Positions 25,611-34,039 of a stretch of 64,000 nucleotides of DNA are shown piece after piece. Within the stretch, counting starts at the first letter, position 1, and every line of letters begins with the position of its first letter. The position numbers were made by a program, and so were the translations under genes. The notes under the pieces were generated by a model, which saw only the letters and a program-made list of their open reading frames with translations, made no database searches and had not been told where the DNA came from. This DNA is from Methanobacteriota archaeon (GTDB lineage: Archaea > Thermoplasmatota > Thermoplasmata > UBA10834), in NCBI GenBank assembly GCA_020348345.1, contig CP070748.1:1629682-1693681 (forward strand). Direction: 5' to 3'.

Positions 25611-26816
25611 TCAGTACTGCGGGGGATGAGGAGGCTGCTGAGGAGGCTTCCCCTGCTGGTCCCATCCAGGTTGTCCCCAGACCACGCTTACAGTGCCCTT
25701 CCTGCGCGCCTCGATGATCTCCACCATTCGCAGGAAGTCCTTCCTGGTCACAATCCCGACCAGCATGCCTCGGTCGTCCACAACCGGCAACCGCCCCAGG
25801 TCTCTCTGACTGAGGATTCTGACGGCTTCAACGGCGGACGTCTCCGGTTTGACAGTGACCACGTTCCTGGTCATGATGTCCTTGACTCTGGTTATATGAA
25901 TCCTATCCTTCTGCACTTTGCTGGTGTCGGATAGCGTGACAATGCCGACAAGGCCGTAATCCACAACCGGATAGCCCATCCTCCTTGTGGCCATCATCAA
26001 GTCGAGGAGCTGCTGCACGGTCATGTCGGGATGAGCGACCTGCACCGCATCGGACATTATCTGCCTCACCGTCATTCCTTCGAGGCTCTCGCTGATGACC
26101 GTTGCGCGCTCCTCCTCTTTCGCTCCCATGTAGACGAAAAGTGCTATCAGCACGAGGAACAAGTTGAAAACGAAAATGCCGAAGACCGCCATTCCTATGG
26201 CGAGGACCTTCGCGACAGAAACCGCCTTCTTGGTCGCGTCTATGTACGACATCCTCGCGGCGAGGAATGATCTGAGCACCCTTCCTCCATCCATCGGGAA
26301 TGCCGGAAGCATGTTGAAGAACGCCAGGAGGACGTTGTAGAACGCTATTATGCCCAGTAAAATCACGACGCCCTCCAAATCCGCATCGAATTCTAGCAGG
26401 TCCAAGGAGATCATCAGTCCGTAGGACACTCCCCCTATCGCGAGGCTGGTCATCGGCCCTGCGAGCGCCATCTTCAGTTCTTCCATTGGCTTCTTCGGAA
26501 TCTCCTCCATCGAGGCGACGCCGCCGAAGATCATGAGTGTAATGCTTCGTATCTTGACGCCAAATCTCATCGCGACGTAGGAGTGTGCAAGCTCATGCGC
26601 AAGGATCGTCGCGAAGAAGATGACAGAAGCAATCGTTCCAAGGATATACTTCACTCCAACGCTGGCATCGATATCGCCGAAGCCCAATGTAATGCCCATC
26701 AACGTGAGACTCTGCGACCCGAAGACGTAGATGAATAGCAGGAGGATGATCAGGAATGTGAAGTGCAGATAGATTGGTATCCCGAATATCCTTCCAATCT
26801 TTATCGAGGCGCTCAT
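25611..26816 (-). CDS. Site-2 protease family (M50) membrane metalloprotease with CBS domains
   Basis: This 401-residue protein has the intramembrane zinc motif HELAH at about residues 74-78 and the second metal-ligand motif NMLPAFPMDGGR near 195. Six or so membrane helices precede two CBS domains (residues of about 265-385), which usually bind adenosyl nucleotides and regulate activity. The C-terminus is rich in Gln and Pro. I start at the ATG at 26816 because the MSASIKIGRIFGIPIYLH opening matches the family and a TATA-like CTTAAATAG lies about 25 bases before it. The substrate is unknown. Confidence 0.9.
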   Translation of the reverse strand: MSASIKIGRIFGIPIYLHFTFLIILLLFIYVFGSQSLTLMGITLGFGDIDASVGVKYILGTIASVIFFATILAHELAHSYVAMRFGVKIRSITLMIFGGVASMEEIPKKPMEELKMALAGPMTSLAIGGVSYGLMISLDLLEFDADLEGVVILLGIIAFYNVLLAFFNMLPAFPMDGGRVLRSFLAARMSYIDATKKAVSVAKVLAIGMAVFGIFVFNLFLVLIALFVYMGAKEEERATVISESLEGMTVRQIMSDAVQVAHPDMTVQQLLDLMMATRRMGYPVVDYGLVGIVTLSDTSKVQKDRIHITRVKDIMTRNVVTVKPETSAVEAVRILSQRDLGRLPVVDDRGMLVGIVTRKDFLRMVEIIEARRKGTVSVVWGQPGWDQQGKPPQQPPHPPQY

Positions 26817-26898
26817 CGTCTCGATGTAAGCAGTTTCGCTATTTAAGCCTTGGACAGTATGGGTCAGTTTCTGGCGGCTCATTTTTTCCGAAAGTATC

Positions 26899-26907
26899 AT
26901 ATAAAAG
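26899..26907 (+). promoter_or_regulatory. TATA box for the FG-GAP/PKD gene
   Basis: ATATAAAAG lies about 36-44 bases before the TTG start at 26943, in the short intergenic region shared with the divergent M50 gene. Confidence 0.5.
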
Positions 26908-26942
26908 TAAATCTACTGTCATAACCCTGGGATGGGACGCAT

Positions 26943-29900
26943 TTGCATCGATTCTCGACGGCGACGATGATCGTCGTCCTCGTTGCATCTCTCTTGATGC
27001 CTTTTGGTACTTCACAGGCATCCGATGAGGGTGTCCCCTCGCCATGCGAACCCGTGTGTTTTCCTCTCGGCGATGAATACGCAGCTTTTGGCGCGATAGA
27101 ATTCAACGGGCCGATCGATACGTCAACACCAGTACCCGAGTATCCTCTCATATCGAGAGCGCTGATGCTTCCAGGAGGATCTACTGACGCAGATGTCGCC
27201 GATGTGAATGGGGATGGATATTCCGACATGGTTATTGCAGTCGGAGGCACTGTCGGCTATGTCTCTCTTTTCTATGGCCAATCGGATGGGGAATTTCTAT
27301 CCTACCCCTCTTACAGTATATCTCTAGGTCGAAAGCCAGTTGCTGTTTCAGCTATTGACATTCAAGGAACTGGACAGAGTCAAATAGCCGTCCTTGAGAA
27401 AGCCAATTCTGCGATTGACACGAATCGTCTTATCATTATCAATCTGACTAGCGAGTCATCCCATGAAGAGCTTAAGAATCTCACTCTTTATGATAATGCA
27501 ACCTCGATGGCAGTTGGCAACTTCATTGGAGACTTTCATGTCGACATTGCAATAGCCTGCGCTGGCTCTGATCCATCCAACACGCCCGGGGTGATTGAGG
27601 TTCGGGAAGGTCCTTCGTTTGCCACTTACAGTATTTTCGAAGCCGGCAAAGGGACGAATTGCATGGCGGCCGGTGATTTCGACGGAGATCTACTGATTGA
27701 CATAGCTGTGGGCAACCGCCATGATTCAACCGTCGCAATTTTCAATCAGCCTTTCTCATTGGGAATGGACCCTAGCGCCGTCCTGGAAGTTGACGGCAGC
27801 CCCTCAGCACTCGCCTCGGGTAGGTTGAATGACAACGATTTGGATGATCTTGTCGTGTGTACAGATGATACCCCATCAGCGCGTTTCTTCTTTCAGGACA
27901 TAGGCGGTATTCCTCTAACAGAAACATACAATCGTTCGCTTCAGCTCTCGCCCAGCCATGTTACAACGGGCGACGTCGACCAGGATGGACGAGACGACCT
28001 ACTTGTCCTTTCCGTCGAGTCGAACGCCGCTCTTGGCATGCTCCAACGAGCTACCACGCCGATATGGCCGAGCGAGGCGGATTTCATCTTCCCAACGGGG
28101 GCGTTTCCCAGAAGCTCTTTAATCGGACATTTCGATTCCGACGAAGGCGTCGATATAGCGATCGCCTCCGCAAGAGACGATTGGAACGGGTCGAGCCTCG
28201 CTTTATATCTGGCAGGCCCAGAGCTATACTCCAACGGCAATGTCACCATCTTGTCGAAGACCGACTACGAGGCTGAAGCTGTTGCATCAGGGGACATCGA
28301 TGACGACGATTTCGATGATGTGATATTCCTATACCCCGCCGAAGAGGCCTTTGGCTATCGGCTGTCCTCTTCCGGAGACCTCTTCACCATCCAGCTTCCC
28401 CATCAACCTGCGAAGCTCAATGTTGCAGATCTCAATGCCGATGGAATCTCAGACGTTCTCACAACGGAGGCGGGTGGCAATCAGTTCATCGTGCATCTAG
28501 GCAATGCGGCGGGGGCTGGCAATGGAACATTCGACTCCTGGACTATCCAATGCTCGGGTAACTTGACCGACCTCGCAATGGGAGACCTGAACGACGATGC
28601 GCTGACGGATATTGCAGTCGTCACCGATAAAGGCATGATCGACATATTCTACTGCCCTGGCCCAGGCCTTCCATTTGAAGAATACCAGCAGATAGTCGCT
28701 GCGCCCGGTGAGTCTCTTGTTTCTATCGCCATCGGCGATTTCGATTCGAACGGGCTTAACGACATAGCATATCCACGGGCAACCACCAAGATCAGCGTGA
28801 TGCTCCAGAACGAAGGAAGCACTCCATTCTCGCTACCTGCAGACTACGACCTGAGCGCAAGCTTCAACGGCGAGTTCGAAGCGGCATTCAGCGGTGACAT
28901 AACCGGGGACGGCAAGGACGACATCTTGGGGCTGCGAGCAGACGACAATCGGGCCTACCTGTTCGATCAGTTGGATTTCGCAACTACGTCGGAGTACTTC
29001 GAGGAGCTGGAGTTTCCCGAAGATCCTATCTTCGTCACGGTCACGGATGCAACGGATGATGGTTTCGAAGACATCGTGGCTATATTCGAGTCGGCGGATC
29101 TCGTGTTCCTTTACCGTCAGGAAGATGGAACGATTCCACTCAATCCGTCTATGACGTTCGTCACTGGAGCCAATCCGTCCTGGGCGGTGGTGGGGGATGG
29201 CAGCAAGGATCATCGGGGCGATCTCATCGTTTGCAACTCTGGTTCGCATTCGGCATCCGTCTGGGAGCAGCTGAACTTCGCACCTACTGCCCATTCGGGC
29301 GGGCCTTATGAAATCCAACAGGGCGACGACCTCGTATTCAACGGCTCCGCCACTACTGGCTCGACTGAGATTCCGTTCATGGAATACCGCTGGGACTTCG
29401 GGGATGGAAACTCGACTACTTGGATCAGGGAGCCCAATCCCGTTCATGCGTACATGGAACTGGATGTGTTTGACGTGACAATGGAGGTGAGAGATCCCCT
29501 CGGACTGAGCGATACCTCTCACACTGCGGTGACAGTGGTCGACAGCTTCCCGCATGTGAGCTTCACGATGTTCCCTTCGATCCCCATGGAGGGAGCAGTG
29601 CTCCAATTCAACGACACGACCACCTCGTTCGACGAGGTGATTCTGCTCAATTGGAGCGTGGACGGAGCGCCGTATGGCACCAACACAAGCAACATCACAG
29701 TGGCGTTCGACGACGGACCTCACTACGTCACGCTGGAGGCGACCGATGACGACAACTCGGTGGCGAACTTCACGCTCGATTTCAATGTCCTGCCAAGAGA
29801 TCCCCAGGCCGTTCTAGTTGCGCCTTCGATCGCGGACGAGGGCGTTGAGGTTCGTTTCGAAGTAGAGGTCGATATCTGGAACGGAGGTCCATGGGACGAC

Positions 29901-31994
29901 ATCGTCAGCTACGAGTGGAACTTCTCCTATGAGGGAGGGGAGTTCGTCGCTGATATCGTCACTACAACCAACAGCACTTTCAAAGAGTTCGGTGCTGACG
30001 GCGAGTCGCGCCAGTACTCGATAGCTGTGCGCGTGACCGACGACGACGGAAACTCCACGGTGTGCGCCACCGACATTACCATACTAGACATCGGGCCAGA
30101 TGCGACCCTCGTATTGTCCACTGATGTTCCCGGCGAGGGCGTTCCGTTTTCGTTCCTGGCGACCGATTCGTACGACGGCGTTGTGGATTGGGCATGGACA
30201 CTGATAGGGCCAGAAGGATATCACGAGACATTCAACCTGACGGCCTCAGAAATGGCGGCAGTCGAGTTTGTGCTTCCGGACGGCTCTTATGAAATGCATT
30301 TGGAGATCGCCGAAGCAGACAACGACACTGACGAGTTCACACTTGACTTCGATGTGGCAGAGCTCCCTCCGAGCGTGACGTTGCATACCGATCCCGACCA
30401 GGGCACATTTCTGGAATTTGAGGCCGTAAGCCTCACAACGACGGTGGACAGCTACGACGAGGTCACAGGCTTCGAATGGGATTTCATCGCATACGGCGGC
30501 GAATTCATGCCTGATGCGGCGACGGAAGAGGGCACGACATATCATCAGTACGATTGGGCAGGCAACTACACCGTCAAGGTGCGCGTCACCGACTCGGAGA
30601 ACTCCACAGCCATAGCCATTGCCACGGTGGAGATCACCGACAGGGAGCTCGCGGGAACCTTCGACGACGTTGCCGTCACTCGGGACGACCCCAACGATAC
30701 CGCAACCGTGACCTTCGACGCCAGCTACTTCTCGGAGACGTTCCCCGATATCTCAAACGTCGCTTGGGAGTTCGGGGACGGCGATCGAGAGCTGCTCGTC
30801 GGCGTACCTTCGCAGCCCATTAGTCATACGTATTCGCCAGTGAATGACTACATCGTGAATCTCACGCTCACCGACGATGATGGAAACGTCCTTATCATGA
30901 GTCAAGAACTGCTTCTCGTTCACCCCGTCATAGAGATGATATCCCCCGCTGGCGATTGCGTGATCAATCCCGGAATCCCGATTAGATTTCTGATAAGCGA
31001 CGATTCTCTGCCCCTCGTTTCGGTGACCTACTCCGTGGACGATGACACCGAGAGGAATTTCACCTCTCAGTATGAGATAGACACCACTGATTGGGCCGAT
31101 GGAACGTACTCGGTTACAGTTCGAGCACAGGATCGGGACGGCAACATCGCAATACTGCGGGATGTGGATATCGCGATCGATAGCGTGTTTCCCGAGGTAG
31201 CAATTCTCTGGTCCTCCAACCTCACATATGCTGGCGACAGGCTCAACCTGACGATCGAAGTGGACGACGCGAACGTGGACCCTGAAGGGGTGACGCTCTT
31301 CATTAGGTTCCCAGGGGACGATTCAGCGTCATCCACTCTGATGAAGCCGCTGGAGAACGGCAGGTTCTACGCCGTCGTCAACGTTCCGATGAGGACGGGT
31401 ACGATCGAGTTCTGGTTCACTGTCGAAGACATGGCGGAAAACGCCGTCACGACCGAGGTCTACTCAATAACGGTCAGGATGCATTTCATTGATGCTGCAT
31501 GGCCGTACCTCCTGGCATTGGCAATCATTGCGGCAATGGGCACCGCCTTCTACTTCTTCCGCGAAGCCAAGACGGCGGTCGACGAGACATTCATCATCTA
31601 CAACGACGGACGGCTCATGGCCCATAGCACCCGACGCTTGAAGCCCGGGATGGACGATCAGATCCTGGGTAGCATGTTCGTCGCGATACAGGACTTCGTC
31701 AAGGACTCGTTCAAGGGCGAGACCTCCTTCACCCTGCGCAAGCTAGATTTCGGAGAGAAGTCGGTCCTCGTCGAAAGGGGAGATCGCATCTTCCTGGCTG
31801 CGGTGCTTCACGGCCGGTCCTCGAGGAAGGTTGTCAGCCGCATGAAGAAGGTGGTGAACGAGATCGAGGAGCGTTTCGAGGCCTCTCTTGAAGACTGGGA
31901 TGGCGATCTTGATGAGGTTCGAGGCGTGAACGAGATGATGAAAAAGCTTTATTCGAGAGCGCCTGCATTCCCGGGCGCTCTGAAACGAGCCTAA
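26943..31994 (+). CDS. Giant FG-GAP/PKD surface protein with a cytoplasmic C-terminal domain
   Basis: This 1683-residue protein begins with a signal peptide (TATMIVVLVASLLMPFGTSQA). Residues of about 70-770 contain a dozen FG-GAP/VCBS-type repeats with calcium-binding loops such as DVNGDGYSD, DFDGDLLID and DVDQDGRDD, consistent with a beta-propeller. Residues of about 780-1500 hold PKD/Ig-like modules (YRWDFGDGNST and similar). One membrane helix lies at about 1521-1539. Unlike most such proteins it continues for about 140 residues inside the cell with a folded alpha/beta domain (FIIYNDGRLMAHSTRR...) that resembles roadblock/longin-like signalling domains. The TTG start is inferred from the signal peptide. 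A role in sensing or adhesion is inferred. Confidence 0.88.
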   Translation: MHRFSTATMIVVLVASLLMPFGTSQASDEGVPSPCEPVCFPLGDEYAAFGAIEFNGPIDTSTPVPEYPLISRALMLPGGSTDADVADVNGDGYSDMVIAVGGTVGYVSLFYGQSDGEFLSYPSYSISLGRKPVAVSAIDIQGTGQSQIAVLEKANSAIDTNRLIIINLTSESSHEELKNLTLYDNATSMAVGNFIGDFHVDIAIACAGSDPSNTPGVIEVREGPSFATYSIFEAGKGTNCMAAGDFDGDLLIDIAVGNRHDSTVAIFNQPFSLGMDPSAVLEVDGSPSALASGRLNDNDLDDLVVCTDDTPSARFFFQDIGGIPLTETYNRSLQLSPSHVTTGDVDQDGRDDLLVLSVESNAALGMLQRATTPIWPSEADFIFPTGAFPRSSLIGHFDSDEGVDIAIASARDDWNGSSLALYLAGPELYSNGNVTILSKTDYEAEAVASGDIDDDDFDDVIFLYPAEEAFGYRLSSSGDLFTIQLPHQPAKLNVADLNADGISDVLTTEAGGNQFIVHLGNAAGAGNGTFDSWTIQCSGNLTDLAMGDLNDDALTDIAVVTDKGMIDIFYCPGPGLPFEEYQQIVAAPGESLVSIAIGDFDSNGLNDIAYPRATTKISVMLQNEGSTPFSLPADYDLSASFNGEFEAAFSGDITGDGKDDILGLRADDNRAYLFDQLDFATTSEYFEELEFPEDPIFVTVTDATDDGFEDIVAIFESADLVFLYRQEDGTIPLNPSMTFVTGANPSWAVVGDGSKDHRGDLIVCNSGSHSASVWEQLNFAPTAHSGGPYEIQQGDDLVFNGSATTGSTEIPFMEYRWDFGDGNSTTWIREPNPVHAYMELDVFDVTMEVRDPLGLSDTSHTAVTVVDSFPHVSFTMFPSIPMEGAVLQFNDTTTSFDEVILLNWSVDGAPYGTNTSNITVAFDDGPHYVTLEATDDDNSVANFTLDFNVLPRDPQAVLVAPSIADEGVEVRFEVEVDIWNGGPWDDIVSYEWNFSYEGGEFVADIVTTTNSTFKEFGADGESRQYSIAVRVTDDDGNSTVCATDITILDIGPDATLVLSTDVPGEGVPFSFLATDSYDGVVDWAWTLIGPEGYHETFNLTASEMAAVEFVLPDGSYEMHLEIAEADNDTDEFTLDFDVAELPPSVTLHTDPDQGTFLEFEAVSLTTTVDSYDEVTGFEWDFIAYGGEFMPDAATEEGTTYHQYDWAGNYTVKVRVTDSENSTAIAIATVEITDRELAGTFDDVAVTRDDPNDTATVTFDASYFSETFPDISNVAWEFGDGDRELLVGVPSQPISHTYSPVNDYIVNLTLTDDDGNVLIMSQELLLVHPVIEMISPAGDCVINPGIPIRFLISDDSLPLVSVTYSVDDDTERNFTSQYEIDTTDWADGTYSVTVRAQDRDGNIAILRDVDIAIDSVFPEVAILWSSNLTYAGDRLNLTIEVDDANVDPEGVTLFIRFPGDDSASSTLMKPLENGRFYAVVNVPMRTGTIEFWFTVEDMAENAVTTEVYSITVRMHFIDAAWPYLLALAIIAAMGTAFYFFREAKTAVDETFIIYNDGRLMAHSTRRLKPGMDDQILGSMFVAIQDFVKDSFKGETSFTLRKLDFGEKSVLVERGDRIFLAAVLHGRSSRKVVSRMKKVVNEIEERFEASLEDWDGDLDEVRGVNEMMKKLYSRAPAFPGALKRA

Positions 31995-32003
31995 GGTGAG
32001 CAG

Positions 32004-32789
32004 TTGGCATTACCCATCCCGGACACCGTCACGCTCGCGGGAGTCACATGCTTCTGCACAGCGATGGCCGCAGCGTCGTACTACCGGAAGGTGTTCGACC
32101 TGTCAGGTTCGCTGCTGGCGTTTGCCGTTGGAATGATCATTGGAATCTGCGGGAGCGTGATTTGGCTCCTACTTCTTCTTGTATTCCTGGTGACGAGCTT
32201 CGGCATCACAAGATACAGACTGGATTGGAAGCGCAAGGAGGGTTTTCAGGAAGGCAAGAGCGGCGAGAGAACCTGGAGGAACATCGCAGCCAACGGCGCG
32301 GTCCCCTCGATCATAGCATTTGCGAGTTTCTTGTCCGAGGCAGTGGCCAGCGGCGGCCCGGATGCAGCCATATTTCCGAAGGACACTGCCAGCTTCCTAT
32401 TCGTCACCTCGGTTGCGGTGGCCGCGGCAGACACTGCTGCAAGTGAGATTGGCATCATAGACCCGAGAGTGTATCTTATAACCACTTTCAGGCGCATCAG
32501 GAGAGGCACGGATGGCGGGGTCTCGCTGACGGGACAGATCGTCGCCTTCGTGGCTGCGGCGTACACCTCGGCTATCGCATACGTTGCTTTCTCGGCGTTT
32601 GACACCGACCTCCTGGCCGGTCCCAGGACGCTGCTTATCCCAATGCTCTGCGGCTTCCTCGGCTGCCAGATAGACAGCGTCATTGGAGCTTTGTGGGAGA
32701 GGAAAGGCAGGATAGGCAAGCTTGGCAACAATTTCATCTCGATTTCATTCGGTGCATTTCTGGCGTTGTTGTTCGCCATGGGTTCTTGA
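32004..32789 (+). CDS. DUF92 family integral membrane protein
   Basis: This 261-residue protein has about six hydrophobic helices and the DUF92/TMEM19 pattern: SFGITRYRLDWK, ANGAVPSIIAFASF, TSVAVAAADTAASEIG, RRGTDGGVSLTG and GCQIDSVIGALWER. A plant relative (VTE6) phosphorylates phytyl phosphate, so an isoprenoid-phosphate substrate is conceivable here but unproven. The TTG start at 32004 follows a GGTGA Shine-Dalgarno sequence. It begins ten bases after the giant FG-GAP gene. Confidence 0.82.
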   Translation: MALPIPDTVTLAGVTCFCTAMAAASYYRKVFDLSGSLLAFAVGMIIGICGSVIWLLLLLVFLVTSFGITRYRLDWKRKEGFQEGKSGERTWRNIAANGAVPSIIAFASFLSEAVASGGPDAAIFPKDTASFLFVTSVAVAAADTAASEIGIIDPRVYLITTFRRIRRGTDGGVSLTGQIVAFVAAAYTSAIAYVAFSAFDTDLLAGPRTLLIPMLCGFLGCQIDSVIGALWERKGRIGKLGNNFISISFGAFLALLFAMGS

Positions 32790-32860
32790 ACTCGCACGCA
32801 TATCGTCGGATGAGCGACTGGCCGCGTCAATCCGCACGCACATTACGACATGAAGCTCTC

Positions 32861-33607
32861 TTATCTGCTTGCGAGGGATTCCAAGGCCGGAGTGACCTGT
32901 TCGATGCGAGGCACGTACGCATCCGCCACGTAACGCCCTCTGGCGGTTTCGAGCCCGACCTGGATCGCTGACATGCCTGCCACCTTCGCGCCGTCGATGT
33001 CGGCCCACGGATTGTCACCAACGTGAACCGCACGTCCAGGTTTGACGTCCAGCTCGGCCAACGCGACATCGAAGATCTTACGAGCCGGTTTCCTCGCCCT
33101 GACCTCGTTCGAGAATACTGCAACGTCGAATCTATCGAGAATATCCATGTCCCCGAGCATTGCTCTCAGAACCGATCCTGGCGTCTTGCCCGTGTTGGAT
33201 ATCAATCCCATCTTCCTTCCGCTCTCCTTGACGGCGACGAGCGTTGCCTTCGCTCCCGTGAGAAGCTTGGGCCTGTGCTGGAGCATGCTCTCTGAATAGG
33301 CCTTTTCGACATCAGCGAGCGTTGATGAGCCGATCCGTTTCAAGAGCCCGGGATCGAGTGAGTCCAGCAGGAAATGGACCTGCTCTCCGACGGAGATATC
33401 CTCTTCCCTGCTCCAGATGGCTTCGAGGCGGTCTCCCGTCCTCCGGTAGGCCGCCTCGAGCGTCTCTCGAGTAGGATTGAATCCAGAGCCATCGAGGATT
33501 CGCTGGATGGCATCGAGGCGCAGCTCCGCAACGACTCCAGCGCCTCCTGGCACCTCCTGGATCAGCGTGTCCCAGAGATCGAATGTCACAGCCTCTATCT
33601 GTGTCAT
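32861..33607 (-). CDS. HAD-superfamily hydrolase
   Basis: This 248-residue protein has the HAD motifs: I in TFDLWDTL (nucleophile Asp, though the usual second Asp of DxDxT is replaced in the DLWDT form), II in LISNTGKTPG, III Lys in EVRARKPARKIF, and IV in HVGDNPWADIDGAK. A helical cap lies between motifs I and II. It probably dephosphorylates a small metabolite. The substrate cannot be assigned from the sequence. Confidence 0.87.
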   Translation of the reverse strand: MTQIEAVTFDLWDTLIQEVPGGAGVVAELRLDAIQRILDGSGFNPTRETLEAAYRRTGDRLEAIWSREEDISVGEQVHFLLDSLDPGLLKRIGSSTLADVEKAYSESMLQHRPKLLTGAKATLVAVKESGRKMGLISNTGKTPGSVLRAMLGDMDILDRFDVAVFSNEVRARKPARKIFDVALAELDVKPGRAVHVGDNPWADIDGAKVAGMSAIQVGLETARGRYVADAYVPRIEQVTPALESLASR

Positions 33608-33694
33608 GTCAGCGCCTTCTCGAACAGCCGTACAGGTTATCTACTTGACTGTCGCCTGACTGCCGCATCGATGTCCAGCTTTTGGATGGAAAGC

Positions 33695-33703
33695 TATTAA
33701 ATA
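33695..33703 (+). promoter_or_regulatory. TATA box of the 5S rRNA gene
   Basis: TATTAAATA is centred at about 33699. A start of transcription about 26 bases downstream would fall at 33725, exactly where the extended helix I of the 5S transcript begins (33726). This supports independent transcription of the 5S gene. Confidence 0.6.
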
Positions 33704-33731
33704 GGGAATCGTTGTTAGACGCCTGAAGAGC

Positions 33732-33954
33732 GGTTTGACGGCCAAAGTGGCGGGGCCACACCTGGTCTCATCCCGAACCCAGAAGTTAAGCCCGCCCACG
33801 TTCTTTGCGGTACTGAGGTGCGCGAGCCCTCGGGAAGCTCAAGGTCCTTGTGACCTCGTGACCGCATCGGCTAGATGTCCTAGCCAAGTACCTTCGGGTA
33901 CAGGGTGAACCACATCGTTTGAACCCGGTGCGTGCGTGGAACGCTGTCAGCCAC
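33732..33954 (+). rRNA. rrf: 5S rRNA with a probable ~98-nt insertion
   Basis: The conserved 5S core is clear: loop A CCAAAG, helix II GUGGCGGG (33747-33754) pairing with CCCGCCCAC (33791-33799), loop C with AUCCCGAAC, loop B GAAGUUAAG, and the helix IV/loop E region GGUACUGAGGUGCGCGAG...CUCGGGAA. Helix V is CUUUG (33803-33807) with CAAGG (33840-33844). The expected helix I strand does not follow. Instead GCUGUCAGCC at 33943-33952 pairs with GGUUUGACGGC (33732-33742) with one bulged U, and AAGAG/CUCUU can extend the stem outward. Bases 33845-33942 are therefore an insertion. Without them the RNA would be about 125 nt, the normal length. No 16S or 23S gene is nearby. End positions are approximate. 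Confidence 0.88.
33845..33942 (+). other. Self-folding insertion domain of the 5S rRNA
   Basis: This stretch lies between the 3' strand of helix V and the 3' strand of helix I. It can form a closing stem, CGCAUCGG (33863-33870) with CCGGUGCG (33925-33932), extended outward by bases 33854-33860 with 33933-33939. That stem encloses two hairpins: GGCUA/UAGCC (33869-33885) and GUACC-UUCG-GGUAC (33888-33901). The fold is compact and leaves the standard 5S domains intact. Confidence 0.65.
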
Positions 33955-34010
33955 TCTTTCTGCATATTCTGGATAAACAGCGTACGGTACGTGGTACCTA
34001 CACGAAAGGG

Positions 34011-34018
34011 TTTATAAG
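34011..34018 (+). promoter_or_regulatory. TATA box of the zinc-ribbon membrane protein gene
   Basis: TTTATAAG is centred about 26 bases before the TTG start at 34040, so the mRNA is probably leaderless. Confidence 0.5.
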
Positions 34019-34039
34019 AGTCAAAAGGCGTAAACGCAG

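Noticed and set aside
28833-29723. Long minus-strand open frame of 296 codons
   Set aside because: It is antisense to the FG-GAP/PKD gene. Its composition is rich in His and Arg with no domain pattern, and the plus-strand frame has a signal peptide, repeats and a membrane helix.
33845-33900. A normal-length 5S rRNA ending near 33855
   Set aside because: The strand after helix V gives only seven of ten pairs with three mismatches to the 5' end, against a 10-pair stem with one bulge plus a five-pair outer extension for the distal strand.
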